Notes: generated from the sequence alone by a model not told the origin. 64,000 bases of DNA from Phaeodactylum tricornutum CCAP 1055/1 (GCF_000150955.2 NC_011677.1:248001-312000), one strand, 5' to 3'; positions 20,600 to 30,604 are shown, counted from the first letter of the stretch. Numbers and translations are program-made.

Positions 20600-21541
20600 A
20601 TGAACGTTCCAAAGTTCCTCGTCTGCTTTGTACTAGCTTTGGGCAGCAGATTGTCAGTGGCCTCGCGATCCTTGCCAAGCGCCAGACGAAAGTTTCTTTC
20701 TATATCACCGTTGGCGAGTAAGATCTCTCCTTCTCTGCAGCCGGCTGTCAAGTCGATGAGTATCTCTCAACGTTTGTTGGCGGGTGGTGTTAGCCGAGCG
20801 ATTGCTCAAATGACGTTATATCCCATCGATGCCCTTCGCACTTTAGCGCAAACCCGAGACGGTCGGACCTTAGCGGACGTGGGAGCATCAGCTTTAATCC
20901 GAGGGTGCACCACCACTTCATCTTTTGCCTTATTCATGGGTTCAATTCAGTTCGCAGTGTTTGGCGTCTGTCGCAGTTACAATATCCCCACGATTGCGTC
21001 AAGTGCTCTGGGCGCCGCCGCATCGTGCGTCGTCAGCGTACCGCAAGACGTCATCAAACAACGATTGATTACGGGGGTGTATACTCATTTTGGGGAAGCA
21101 GTCACCACAATCTTCAAAACAGAAGGAATCTCTGGCTTTTACAGCGCGTGGCGACCTACAATGGCGAGAAACGTTCCTTTCGTCATGACTACTTTTACTA
21201 CTATGGAGTTTCTGAAGCGCGAACGTTTGTCGAAGAAGGAAGGATCTGCCGAGCTCACGTTGTTAGAAAACGTGGCAATTGGTATGTCTAGTGCTTTTGT
21301 TGCCGGCCTTTTGACTCAACCATTTGACGTCATTAAAACACGTATGATGACACAAGCTGCTTCCACAGCAGCTCCGTACAAGTCAGCCTTGGACTGTCTA
21401 CGGACTATCCTCGAAACCGAGGGACCACTTACTCTGTACTCAGGTCTGAAGCAGCGGAGTATGTATATGTGTTTATTGTGGGGCATGACGTTTGCATTGA
21501 ACGGTCAGTTCGAAAGCCTCATGCTACGGCGTCGCTCGTAA
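20600..21541 (+). CDS. Mitochondrial carrier family (SLC25) protein, possibly plastid-located
   Basis: Intronless, 313 residues, starting at an ATG. Three carrier repeats each carry the Px[DE]xx[KR] motif: YPIDALRTLAQTR, VPQDVIKQRLITG and QPFDVIKTRMMTQ. Repeat ends such as EGISGFYSAWRPTMARNVP and EGPLTLYSGLKQRS match the family. The S-adenosylmethionine carrier branch is a reasonable guess from overall look only. Before the first repeat is an unusual N-terminus of about 55 residues with a signal-peptide-like core (FLVCFVLALGSRLSVA). Mitochondrial carriers usually lack a presequence, so a plastid or other endomembrane location is possible. Transported substrate unknown. Confidence 0.9.
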   Translation: MNVPKFLVCFVLALGSRLSVASRSLPSARRKFLSISPLASKISPSLQPAVKSMSISQRLLAGGVSRAIAQMTLYPIDALRTLAQTRDGRTLADVGASALIRGCTTTSSFALFMGSIQFAVFGVCRSYNIPTIASSALGAAASCVVSVPQDVIKQRLITGVYTHFGEAVTTIFKTEGISGFYSAWRPTMARNVPFVMTTFTTMEFLKRERLSKKEGSAELTLLENVAIGMSSAFVAGLLTQPFDVIKTRMMTQAASTAAPYKSALDCLRTILETEGPLTLYSGLKQRSMYMCLLWGMTFALNGQFESLMLRRRS

Positions 21542-22185
21542 TGGGCGTGGGATCATTTTCAAAAGCCCCTCGTCTTTTCTCCGGATGGTCTTACATGGCG
21601 CTTGCTAAGAATCCGCGATAGTAGATTTAAATCACGAAACACAACTTCTGCAGGCTCGGCGCTCTTTGGACACCGAAAGAGACTTGATATTTGCTGTGTA
21701 TACCTTTGCCTTTTATGCGGTACTGGCCTCCATTTCTGGTGCTTTTACAAGGAAAGGGAAAGCCTATACTTCTTGTGCTGGCAATGGAAAGATAGCAACT
21801 ATTCCTGAGTTGATGCTGATATTCTTTCTCCAAGGATATAGATACATGCAGATTGGGCAGAACCAGTGAATCTGATAAGCTATTGTTTAGATTATTTAAA
21901 TATTAAATGTTGAATTGTCAAACTCCCGCTCTAGCATGTAGCAGCAATGCAACCTCACTGTCAACTGAAAATCTTTCTGTCGGATCATACACAAGTACTG
22001 TGTACTTGATCTCATCTTGTGGTTCACGGTCATATCTAACGATTCTACACCATCACGATCAGCTTTTTTCGAGTGAATCACAACGAAAAAAGTCTTCGGG
22101 TCGGATTGCAACCATAACTTACGGTCAAACGGCAAATCTTTTGATATTGGTAACTTCATCATCATTCCAACCTAAATCTTGTGAA
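21542..22185. other. Intergenic, 644 bp
   Basis: Lies between the carrier gene and the plastid membrane-protein gene, both rightward. AT-rich. I see no gene or repeat. Confidence 0.45.
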
Positions 22186-23070
22186 ATGCGATTCTCGCTC
22201 TATTTAGCGGTTGTTTTCTTTTTGGTAAACTTCGCCTACGGCTTTTCGGCGAAACCACCCAGTGGTCGCGTAGCTCCGTTTCGGGTCGATACAAGCAGTG
22301 TACGCAACAGTCCGTCGCTTTCCGCACAAGCTCACTCGTGGGTCACTATAAGGGGCGGAGCACAGAAGACATCAACACGTCTTAAATCGGGCCCGATCAA
22401 CAACGATTCGAAATGCCCGGTTACTGGTGTAGCTACAGTCGCGGCGTCCATATGGGGAACAGGCGGCGTTCTTTATATCCTTGCCAAAGCTATTAAACGA
22501 GTTCTCCCTATCGCATTGGAACCCTTTGTAGCCGGTGCTGTTCCTTTGAACCAAGTTCAACTCGGGTACGTTAGACGTTTAACTGGAAGCACAATGTCCT
22601 GTCGCTGACTGGCTAAACTACTGTTTTGGAGCACTCTCGTCTCTCACTCTACTTTTCATCTTCGATACAGTGCGTACATTGCCACATGCCTTTGGTTTGC
22701 CTATGTTGAAGGGTACAAGGGGTTTCAGTTGAAGTTTAGCCCGCTAGTTGTAAAACGATCGTTTACTCTTGTACCAGGCAAGAATGGAACATCCTGGTAC
22801 CATTTCGTATTGGCGCCTTTCTATTCCATGGGCCTGGTCCACGCGACAAAAAAGCGCAAAATCATAAGCTGGAGTGTCAGTATCGGTGTGGCTGGTATCG
22901 TGGCTGCGGTCAAACGATTTCCATATCCCTGGCGAAACATTGTGGATGCTGGCGTTGTGGTAGGACTGACGTGGGGAAGCCTCAGTATTTTGCTGATCTA
23001 CATCAAGTCCTGGATGATCGGGCAGCCGCCTCAGCAAATTGATGCTGCTCTTCCAACTGCAAAGAAGTAA
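22186..23070 (+). CDS. Unknown plastid-targeted multi-pass membrane protein
   Basis: Exons 22186-22565 and 22671-23070, with a 105-nt intron (phase 2); 259 residues. The ATG at 22186 opens a textbook diatom plastid presequence: signal core LYLAVVFFLVNFAYG followed by FSAKPPSGR. After about 80 residues come four or five hydrophobic segments: VAASIWGTGGVLYILAKAI, AYIATCLWFAYVEGYKGF, the loop SWYHFVLAPFYSMGL, then ISWSVSIGVAGIVAAV and VVVGLTWGSLSILLIYI. I do not recognise a named family. The segment with KxSPLVVKRSFTLVPGKNG and the conserved-looking WYHFVLAPFYSMGLVHATKK between helices could be functional. An envelope or thylakoid location is likely. Confidence 0.8.
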
Positions 23071-23247
23071 AAGCAATGTCCAGCCATCTACTAACAAAGC
23101 GTTTGACACATATGAACGCCATAATTTATGGTTTAGATACTCTATCAGACCGCGGTAAAGGATTCCAGCGCTTCCTTTTCGTTCTCGACAGTCCCATCCG
23201 AGACTGCGAAACCAGTAGCATTCGAAATCTCGAAAGTCGAACCAATA

Positions 23248-23622
23248 CTACGATCGACTAATTGCAACATTGGAATTGTGCGGTATCTCAGGCAACTCCG
23301 GGATCGCTTCCAGTGGTGATATTTCTTCGTTGACTTCTTCGACAATCTTCCCTAGGGCATCGTCGTTATAAGTAGTGTAAGTGGAATTCCACCATTGCCG
23401 GAACTCGGCGACATTCATCTTATTGTCGGTTCCGTACTTGGCCATGATGTGATCAGCATCCTTTCCTTGAAAGTGCGTTTTGTCATCTTTCATCATCTCT
23501 TTTAGATCTGTCGGGGATATGTATCCTTTGTTATCCTTATCGATGCGCTTAAACATTACACTCAGCGTGCTCTCTTCTTGCTCAACCTCCGCGCCTGCAG
23601 ACTTTCCACAAGCCGCACCCAT
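23248..23622 (-). CDS. Small EF-hand protein with N-terminal acylation motif
   Basis: Intronless, 124 residues. The ATG at 23622 is chosen because it gives MGAACGKSAG, an N-myristoylation signal (Gly2, Ser8 nearby) with a palmitoylatable Cys5; longer extensions start upstream at non-ATG codons. One clear EF-hand, RIDKDNKGYISPTDL (about residues 28-42), has Asp in place of the usual Glu at loop position 12, a change that often favours Mg2+ over Ca2+. A second helix-loop-helix (KYGTDNKMNVAEFRQWW) is degenerate. An acidic, Pro-rich tail follows. It is probably a membrane-tethered calcium sensor; partner unknown. Confidence 0.8.
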   Translation of the reverse strand: MGAACGKSAGAEVEQEESTLSVMFKRIDKDNKGYISPTDLKEMMKDDKTHFQGKDADHIMAKYGTDNKMNVAEFRQWWNSTYTTYNDDALGKIVEEVNEEISPLEAIPELPEIPHNSNVAISRS

Positions 23623-24183
23623 ATTTCCTCTCGTTTTTTGTTCGTTTGTTCGTAAGCTCTGCCACCGCACAAAATAAGACGTTGGTTCAAGCAGCGATGG
23701 GGGACAAGTAATGATATGTGTCTCCGCCAACAGCTTCTTAGTACATCGTCACTGCCGAGACTGTCACGGATGCTCACTCGACGGTGTTTTCCGTTTGGGC
23801 GTCGTAGTATCGGTGAGAGCCCTGCTATTATCCGTCCGGGCTACTGCTTGACTGTGAGCTGATGTTGACGGGAGGGGGGCGGGCTCCGTCCGTGTTCGCA
23901 CCATCCGTACCATACCGGTACGAACGCTAACAGCACAGCCGAGAGTTGCAGATGGACAAAATGTGTGTTGTGGCCAATTCCCTTCAGTAGGTGTCCAAAT
24001 GGTATCCGACGGGTTTATTTACTTATTAAAAACAGATGCCGGCTGCAAAGAGGGACATGTTTCTTTGGCTTTATCCATCGGATTTTCTCTCACGTCAAGA
24101 CGCGGTGAAGACGCTCTTGACCATGGCACCTATAGAGAAAGACGGGGCGAGCAATTCTTGGAAAGAAGCCCTGTTCAGTAAAA
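23623..24183. other. Intergenic, 561 bp, divergent promoter region
   Basis: Lies between the EF-hand gene (leftward) and the amidotransferase gene (rightward). A short imperfect inverted repeat (CGTACC ... GGTACG) occurs near 23908-23924. No gene seen. Confidence 0.45.
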
Positions 24184-25552
24184 ATGTACCACGCTCTTCG
24201 AAAGTCCGTGTTTCACAGCTCAAAAAATTACTGTCTCGACCGACGATATCTCCTCATAGCACTTCTCTGTGGAGTAGTCGAAGGCTTTTCATTTGTTCAC
24301 AGAGCAACGGATCAAACATGGCGCCCCACGATGGCTTTGCCGTGTCAGCTGCTGGGAATGAACTGCGCCACGCCTACCGAATTTGCACTATCGTGGCCGG
24401 ACTTTTGCCAACGAGGTGGCGGCACAGATATTCACGCCGATGGTTGGGGACTTGTAAGTGTGCAAGCTTCTGTTTCGAAAAGGGAATGGCATGTATTTTA
24501 CTGCGAACGTTATTGTCGTAAATACTACCTCCCTCCGTCACCCTTGAGCGTACGAAAGTCCCACCCGTTCAAGTTTATCGACTTTTGCATCTAGCACCTT
24601 ATACTCTTGTTGCTTTTTCACAGGCTTACTACCACGGACACGGTGTCAGACAATTCCACGATACGGAAGCGGCGTCTTCGTCACCTCTGGCACATTTTCT
24701 GGGCCAGCAATCAATTAAGACCCGGAACATGCTATCGCACATTCGATACGCGACATCCGGTGCTGTGGAGCTGGCCAATCTACATCCTTTCAGTAGAGAG
24801 ATGTGGGGGATTCAATGGTGCTTTTGCCACAACGGTCAAGTACCGATGATGGACGAGCATCCAAAGAGCTGGCTGGGGGACGTCAAAGGAGGTAAGCCAA
24901 TACAAAAAACGAAATCATTATCGCTGTACATAAACAAGCTTCTTTCTCACAAATCGAATCGCTAGATCCCACATATTTTCCAGTCGGTAAGACGGACAGT
25001 GAGGCCCTGTTCTGTGCTCTTCTCAATGCTCTTCGAGCAGAATTTACGGATACCATGCCCAGTCTTCCCGTCCTATATGATGCACTCAAAAAGCTGTGTG
25101 ATGAAGTTGTCAAATACGACCCGAGCGGTACGATACTAAATTTCATGCTCACTTGTGGGCCGAATGTGCTATGGGTGTATAGCTGGCCTGGCAAACGTCC
25201 AGGCGGCAAAGTATGGAACGGGCTACACTACACGGTTCGTGGGTCTTCCACCCAGCTTGCCGATAGCGACTACTCGGTTGGAGTTTCCTTACCAGGATCG
25301 GAGGATGACCGAGTTTGCATCGTCGCAACCAAGCCACTGACAGAGGATGAAGAATGGGTCGAGTTGAAACCGGCTGAGCTGATCTTAATGGACAATGGTC
25401 TTCCTCACGTATCGATACGGGATTTGTTCCGAGTCGAACTGCAAGGACACGGGCTGAACAATGAAGGGAAAACGCTAGCACCTCCGCGATTGGAAGAAGA
25501 CATGCGCCGCTATGAGTTTCAACCTGATTTTTATTCCGCTGGTGGTATCTAA
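24184..25552 (+). CDS. Class II glutamine amidotransferase-like protein (YafJ/DUG3 type), plastid-type presequence
   Basis: Three exons, 24184-24453, 24624-24891 and 24966-25552 (introns 170 and 74 nt); 374 residues. The start gives a hydrophobic core ([12 protein letters not shown]) followed by FSFVH, resembling a plastid presequence. The mature part begins [15 protein letters not shown], the segment where bacterial YafJ/EgtC and yeast DUG3 relatives begin Met-Cys; Cys54 is therefore the expected nucleophile of the N-terminal nucleophile fold. [25 protein letters not shown] and [20 protein letters not shown] are the other family blocks, and [16 protein letters not shown] follows. Relatives hydrolyse gamma-glutamyl amide bonds (glutathione in DUG3, ergothioneine intermediates in EgtC). 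The substrate here is unknown. Convergent with the next gene, 76 bp apart. Confidence 0.88.
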
Positions 25553-25628
25553 TGCGATGAAGGTTTCAATTTTGAAACGCGATGCCAATCTTTAATTTTG
25601 TACACGATGTTTTTACCGGTTCCTCTAG

Positions 25629-26705
25629 CTAGTTAATCATCTTTAAACTATCTGCTGGAGTTCCAGGGCCTTCCGGTCTAGTGCAAGTTAAAAGGCCAAA
25701 TTTGATGAGTCCCTTGTTGAATCCTCGTAGCATGAGCAACATGGCATAGGCACCACGTTGGGTGCTGAATCCAGAATTTATCAAACCCCAGACCGACCGC
25801 AGATTAAGGGAAGACTTGATTACAGCCTTCCAAAATGGAGCAATTATGTAAGACCAATCTTCGCGCCGGATGTCTGTGGCACCTTTTGCTTCCAACAAAT
25901 CCACGTAGTGCTGCACGCTGCACCATTCGGGTAAATAGTACGCCCGGTTGATCTTTTTCAGTAACTTCATCTCCGACTTGGTTAAACTTGTTTCGCCCTT
26001 TTCCAAATCCCGGTGACACCACGTGACAATGATGATTCGACCACCGGGACGCGCTACCCGGAATAGCTCGTTGACGAACTGCTTCTTGTCGGGCATGTGC
26101 TCTCCCGATTCGAGACTCCACACAAGGTCGAAGCTGCCGGTCTTGAAGGGCATATCAAGCGCGTCGGCAACTTGGAAATTACACTGATCCGTCAATCCTT
26201 GCTCAGCGGCAAGGTCGTTTCCTCGATTGGCCTGGTATGGACTCAATGTGATTCCTTCCGTAACGCAGTTGTATTTGCGGGCCAAATGCCGACTGGATCC
26301 GCCAATCCCACAGCCCACGTCTACCGCTCGTTTGACGGCGGGAGCGTCGACCGAGGCCCATTTCAGCACTTCATCAATCAGGTCAATCTGTGCCTGCACG
26401 TGATCCGTGCGGTTTTCCGGAACGTAGTATCCGTGGTGCATGTGCTCGCCCCACACCTTTTCCCAGAGCTGACTGCTGCGATCGTAAAAACCGGCAATAC
26501 CGACTTTTAAATCTTCGCGAGACCGCTCTTTACTGGAGATGGAATCCTTCACGCGTTTGACCGCTTTGCTGAGCGACGAGACCATCTCCAAACGTGAGCT
26601 TCTTTGAGGGATGGTTGATCGAGGAAAGCGAGCGTTCGCGATCCATGCGTCGGCCGTGTCTCCGGAAAGCAGCAGGATCCACGAGATTAACAAAGGCGAA
26701 CGCAT
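25629..26705 (-). CDS. VTE4: Gamma-tocopherol methyltransferase-like enzyme
   Basis: Intronless, 358 residues, using the ATG at 26705; longer frames start at GTG. A signal-like N-terminus (LLISWILLLSGDTADA) followed by an aromatic residue (W) fits plastid import. The SAM-binding motif AVDVGCGIGGSSRHLA lies at about 125-140, followed by SFDLVWSLESGEHMPDK and ARPGGRIIIVTWCHRD. The region before it, FYDRSSQLWEKVWGEHMHHGYY, is the signature of tocopherol and related plastid C-methyltransferases. The expected reaction is gamma- to alpha-tocopherol (and delta- to beta-) with S-adenosylmethionine, the last step of vitamin E synthesis. Close relatives act on other quinones or alkaloids, so the symbol is a family-level call. 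Confidence 0.85.
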   Translation of the reverse strand: MRSPLLISWILLLSGDTADAWIANARFPRSTIPQRSSRLEMVSSLSKAVKRVKDSISSKERSREDLKVGIAGFYDRSSQLWEKVWGEHMHHGYYVPENRTDHVQAQIDLIDEVLKWASVDAPAVKRAVDVGCGIGGSSRHLARKYNCVTEGITLSPYQANRGNDLAAEQGLTDQCNFQVADALDMPFKTGSFDLVWSLESGEHMPDKKQFVNELFRVARPGGRIIIVTWCHRDLEKGETSLTKSEMKLLKKINRAYYLPEWCSVQHYVDLLEAKGATDIRREDWSYIIAPFWKAVIKSSLNLRSVWGLINSGFSTQRGAYAMLLMLRGFNKGLIKFGLLTCTRPEGPGTPADSLKMIN

Positions 26706-27109
26706 GTTCAATAGAGAGAAGCGAAAAAAAAAACTACAACACCAAAACCGTTTCTCAATAGCAGAGCGTCGTCTAGTGTGGAAGTGCGCCGATGTACATC
26801 CACGAACTAGTATTGACCGGAGAGTCACGTGGCTATAAATTGGATCGGACCAGAGAGAGGCTAAGATTTACAACACACCTATGCAACAGAAATAGCCGAT
26901 TTCATTTGACGGCTGGATTCGATTGCCCTCGGAAGACAGACAGACATTTTCCTGCCAGTCCTGAGGAGAGTGGCCTATACGATCCCCCATTGATTGGCTG
27001 AAAATATCTGTACATAATCCATATTCGTTTGCGTTATTGTCTCGATTGTCACACCATTGGGTCGCTCCCCGTTGGCGGAGAAGGGTAAAACCTAGTGAAA
27101 CTGCGTGAA
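26706..27109. other. Intergenic, 404 bp, divergent promoter region
   Basis: Lies between the tocopherol methyltransferase gene (leftward) and the JmjC gene (rightward). No gene or repeat seen. Confidence 0.45.
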
Positions 27110-28483
27110 ATGGCGAAGGCCCAAAAAAACTCCTCCTCCCGAAGCCGACTGACGGAGAATCCAGTGTTCTCGGACCTCCTTGGCAGTGAGATACGCATGT
27201 CGAAGGCGAGGGCTTGGTGCGAGCCAATAGAATCAAAGACGCTCTATCTTTCGGGAGACGAGCGTTACGAGGTGTGGACCATCAAGGCAGCGGAACGACC
27301 GCATCTTCTGGATGTCTGCTCCACAGATTCCAATCATCAGCAAGAGAACACGAACGAGGATGCTGCCGACATGAACGAGATTCTGGCTCTGACAGACGGC
27401 TGCGATGTTTCGGGTTGGCGAAAGGAAAAGTTTGTCCGGACAAACGCAGAGGTGTTGTCGGCTTTCAACGTGGGTTCCGGGTGTGTTTTGCTCAGACGTG
27501 AAACTCAGTTGCCGATTGTCCTATCGTCCATCGCCTCCTCGGCTTGGGACTCGCTTCGCGACCGTCTTTTTCAGGAACCTTGCACGACAGCATCCCGTCA
27601 ATTGTACTCCTCTAATAGAGCGCTCCATCCTTGGTTTGAACGAGAGAACGTCCCAGTAATTCTCGATGGCTGTCCCGCTATCGATAAATGGGCCGCCATG
27701 AAATCGTGTCGCTTCGACAACCTTGTGCAGCGATACGGAGATCTGGAATGGCGATTTTCCGACACGCATGGGGAGACCATAACTCTGAAGACCTATCAAA
27801 AGTACCTGCGCTCAATAGAAGGTTCCACAGACGATGCACCGCTGGCCGTATACGACTCGCAATTCGGTGGCGATGACCGGTCGTCGCTGCTGGACGATTA
27901 TACCGTCCCTTCCTGTTTTGACTCAGATTTGTTTGCCTCCGCCATCCCGAACGAGGACGATCGACCACCATTCCGATGGTTGTTGATTGGACCTGCGAGA
28001 TCGGGAACGGGACTACATATTGATCCAGTAGGAACTCATGCTTGGGTAACACTGATCGAGGGGTGCAAACGGTGGATCCTCTTTCCGGCTGGGACCGATC
28101 CAGAAGCGATACACATGAGGGACCCCCAAATTCCTTCGGCTATTTGGTTTCGCGATTTCTATGATCAAGCTATGCGGGATCATGCCGATGCGGTTGAAGT
28201 CTTGCAACGACCGGGGGAAACTGTTTTCGTTCCAGCGGGTTGGCCGCATCTTGTCTTGAACCTGGAACTATCTGTGGCAATTACACACAACTTTGCCACG
28301 GAATATCCGTCGCTTTTCCTACTAAACAAAGCAATTGCGCAAGCAGAGCCAGAGTTGGCCGGGCGTTTTGAGATCGCACTGAAGAGTTCGAGACCGGATT
28401 TGTTTTCCATTGTGGGATTCCCGCAGGTGAATCATGAGCTCTCATTCGAGACCATTGATCACGCTTGTACTGTTCAACACTAG
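27110..28483 (+). CDS. JmjC-domain 2-oxoglutarate oxygenase, JMJD6-like
   Basis: Intronless, 457 residues from the ATG at 27110; a 5-codon longer frame starts at GTG. The C-terminal half is a JmjC jelly-roll closest in look to JMJD6: RWLLIGPARSGTGLHIDP with iron ligands His303 and Asp305, EGCKRWILFP holding the 2-oxoglutarate lysine, and PGETVFVPAGWPHLVLNL with the distal His380. All three metal ligands are present, so it should be active as a lysyl hydroxylase or demethylase. JMJD6-type enzymes hydroxylate lysines of splicing factors. The N-terminal 200 residues show no domain I recognise, only a possible F-box-free, Trp-poor linker. Its stop codon is 31 bp from that of the convergent kinase gene. 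Confidence 0.88.
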   Translation: MAKAQKNSSSRSRLTENPVFSDLLGSEIRMSKARAWCEPIESKTLYLSGDERYEVWTIKAAERPHLLDVCSTDSNHQQENTNEDAADMNEILALTDGCDVSGWRKEKFVRTNAEVLSAFNVGSGCVLLRRETQLPIVLSSIASSAWDSLRDRLFQEPCTTASRQLYSSNRALHPWFERENVPVILDGCPAIDKWAAMKSCRFDNLVQRYGDLEWRFSDTHGETITLKTYQKYLRSIEGSTDDAPLAVYDSQFGGDDRSSLLDDYTVPSCFDSDLFASAIPNEDDRPPFRWLLIGPARSGTGLHIDPVGTHAWVTLIEGCKRWILFPAGTDPEAIHMRDPQIPSAIWFRDFYDQAMRDHADAVEVLQRPGETVFVPAGWPHLVLNLELSVAITHNFATEYPSLFLLNKAIAQAEPELAGRFEIALKSSRPDLFSIVGFPQVNHELSFETIDHACTVQH

Positions 28484-28514
28484 CATTGGCTTTCTTGAAA
28501 CAGATATGTTACAA

Positions 28515-29990
28515 TTATGTATGTGCGCTAATTGTAATCCCTGCACCCTCGCACAGACGAACAAATTCGTGATAGTCGATTTTGCCATCACCTCCGAAAT
28601 CGCCCTGTTCAATGAGCTTGTCAATATACAAATCACTTGCCTGTTCACCAAATATGCTTCGCAGGTCTTGACGTGTGATGTATCCAGAGCCGTCCGTATC
28701 AAAATCTCGAAACGCGTCATGCAAGCAAGAATCTTTGAGAGCAATATGTGATCCAAGTTCGGCAGCCAGGAACTCTGTGTACTCAAGGACTCCGCTCTTG
28801 TCGACATCTAGATCGTCGAAGAGTTCGTCCACGTGATCTATGTCAAAACTTTTGATCCGTGTTAGAGCTTTTCTAAATTCGGTCCTTGTGATCACGCCAT
28901 TTTTGCCCAAGTCGAGGTCGGAGAAAATATGGCGTAGCCCACGAATATCTGCTGCAGACGCTTTCCGAGCAATGACTTGCAGCACAAGTTTGTGAAAATC
29001 ACTGCTATTCGAAAATTCTACCAGAGCTTTTAGAGAGTCTTCCGGGAGCGTTCTCAATGCAGACACTTCATTTGTCACGCGTAACCAAGGGTGTCGAATG
29101 GCAACATCTGCAGTACACCGTAGCTGTGGATCGGGCTGGAGCAATCGGCGGATAAAATCTCGGGCCGCCCAGGGTAAGGACTTCCATGTTGGATCCCGAA
29201 AGCAGGATGTCCCTTGACAGATTTGTCTTTTGAGGTTTCTTTTGGAAGACGCCCGGAAAGGACGGTGCCCGCACAACAAATGGAACGCAATTACCCCGAT
29301 AGACCACATATCAGCTTGGCAAGTGTAATTTTTGCGTAAAACCTCTGGTGCCATGGTGTACAAGGTTCCTACGCACTCGTGAAATATTTTGCGGTCGCTG
29401 GAATAAACGGTGGCCAAACCAAAATCGATCAGCTTAATGCTAAAATCGCTTGGATCGTCGAATTCAAACATGATATTCTCGAGCTTTAAGTCGCGGTGCA
29501 TAATACGGTGGCTGTGGAGAAAACGGACAGCCTCCACAATTTGAAATACTACGTAAGCGGCGTTTTTCTCGGTGTATGGGAAACGGCTGTTCAAGTCTCC
29601 TCCTCGACAAAGATCTAAAACAACCGCGAGATGATTAGGACCATCTCTGTACACTTCGAACGCTCGAATGATATTCGGATGATCTAAATGATGTAATAAG
29701 TCAATTTCGTTGCGAAGCTCTTTTTCACAGTAGTCTTTTTTGGTGTGCAGTCTGATTTCTTTGAGTGCATAAATTCCATCCTCTTCGATAGACCGCTGGC
29801 AAGCGTGTTCGTTCGCTTTCTTGTCCGGAATGATCATTTTCTTCCGCCTGATTTTAAAAATATTACTCACGCTGCCCTTTCCCACACGTTCGAGAAAATC
29901 AAAACTATTGGAAATGTCTTCTTCCCTCTCCCATGGTATCTTGTCAATCATTCGAGGAGTAAATTGGCTTGCAAAAGAGCAATTTCCCAT
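28515..29990 (-). CDS. Calcium-dependent protein kinase (CDPK)
   Basis: Intronless, 491 residues, starting at an ATG. MGNCSFAS is a strong N-myristoylation plus palmitoylation signal, so plasma- or endomembrane attachment is likely. The kinase domain (about 30-310) has GKGSVSNIFKI (Gly loop), YALKEI (ATP lysine), MHRDLKLENIMF (about 162), LIDFGLA and MAPEVL, so all catalytic residues are in place. A junction and autoinhibitory segment is followed by four EF-hands (about 370-485): DLGKNGVITRTEF, DVDKSGVLEYTEF, DTDGSGYITRQDL and DFGGDGKIDYHEF. The order kinase-junction-four EF-hands defines plant, apicomplexan and stramenopile CDPKs. It should be activated by Ca2+. An insertion of about 15 residues sits between the Gly loop and the ATP lysine. 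Confidence 0.95.
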   Translation of the reverse strand: MGNCSFASQFTPRMIDKIPWEREEDISNSFDFLERVGKGSVSNIFKIRRKKMIIPDKKANEHACQRSIEEDGIYALKEIRLHTKKDYCEKELRNEIDLLHHLDHPNIIRAFEVYRDGPNHLAVVLDLCRGGDLNSRFPYTEKNAAYVVFQIVEAVRFLHSHRIMHRDLKLENIMFEFDDPSDFSIKLIDFGLATVYSSDRKIFHECVGTLYTMAPEVLRKNYTCQADMWSIGVIAFHLLCGHRPFRASSKRNLKRQICQGTSCFRDPTWKSLPWAARDFIRRLLQPDPQLRCTADVAIRHPWLRVTNEVSALRTLPEDSLKALVEFSNSSDFHKLVLQVIARKASAADIRGLRHIFSDLDLGKNGVITRTEFRKALTRIKSFDIDHVDELFDDLDVDKSGVLEYTEFLAAELGSHIALKDSCLHDAFRDFDTDGSGYITRQDLRSIFGEQASDLYIDKLIEQGDFGGDGKIDYHEFVRLCEGAGITISAHT

Positions 29991-30604
29991 GTTTTATCCG
30001 AAGCCAACGATGCTTAGCCAGAGTTTCCAATGAGAATTTGGGACGCCGATCAATACATGCTACTGCATAGTTTGCGTTCTAAGTTGGCATCCGCTCTTGC
30101 GGGTTCTGACTATGAAGTGTTATTGGAGATGCTTTTTGAGAAAGCGAAGCGTGCCAACAGAATGTTGTCTTCACTTTCTGACCTTGACAGAAATCGCTGA
30201 CTGTGACGGTAGCGACTGTGATACGCTTCACTGACTCTGAATCGTGAGGGACCTTCTTGACCTCAAAGCGACAGTTGATAAAATTATTGGGATAGGTATC
30301 ATTTTTAAATGACTATTTACAAATAGCTCACAGTCAGATATATCTGTCGTCCGGTTTCAAAAGAGTGTCGCACGAGACATTTTGGGACATGATCCAAAAA
30401 CCAAAGATGATGGCCAGACGGAAACACGGAGCTATGGAACGGTTCTGTTGATTTTGAGAAGGGGGGGTATACCTCTATTTTTGAGATGCGACGATGATAC
30501 ATGGTCTGGAATGAACAAGCCGAAGCCCAATGATAGGACTACCGCGACTAATGTAAATAGCAGGAAGTCCTTAAAAACGGATAAGGCTGGTGGGAGCGTT
30601 TGTT
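29991..30604. other. Intergenic, 614 bp, divergent promoter region
   Basis: Lies between the CDPK gene (leftward) and the aminotransferase gene (rightward). No gene, RNA or repeat recognised. Confidence 0.45.
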
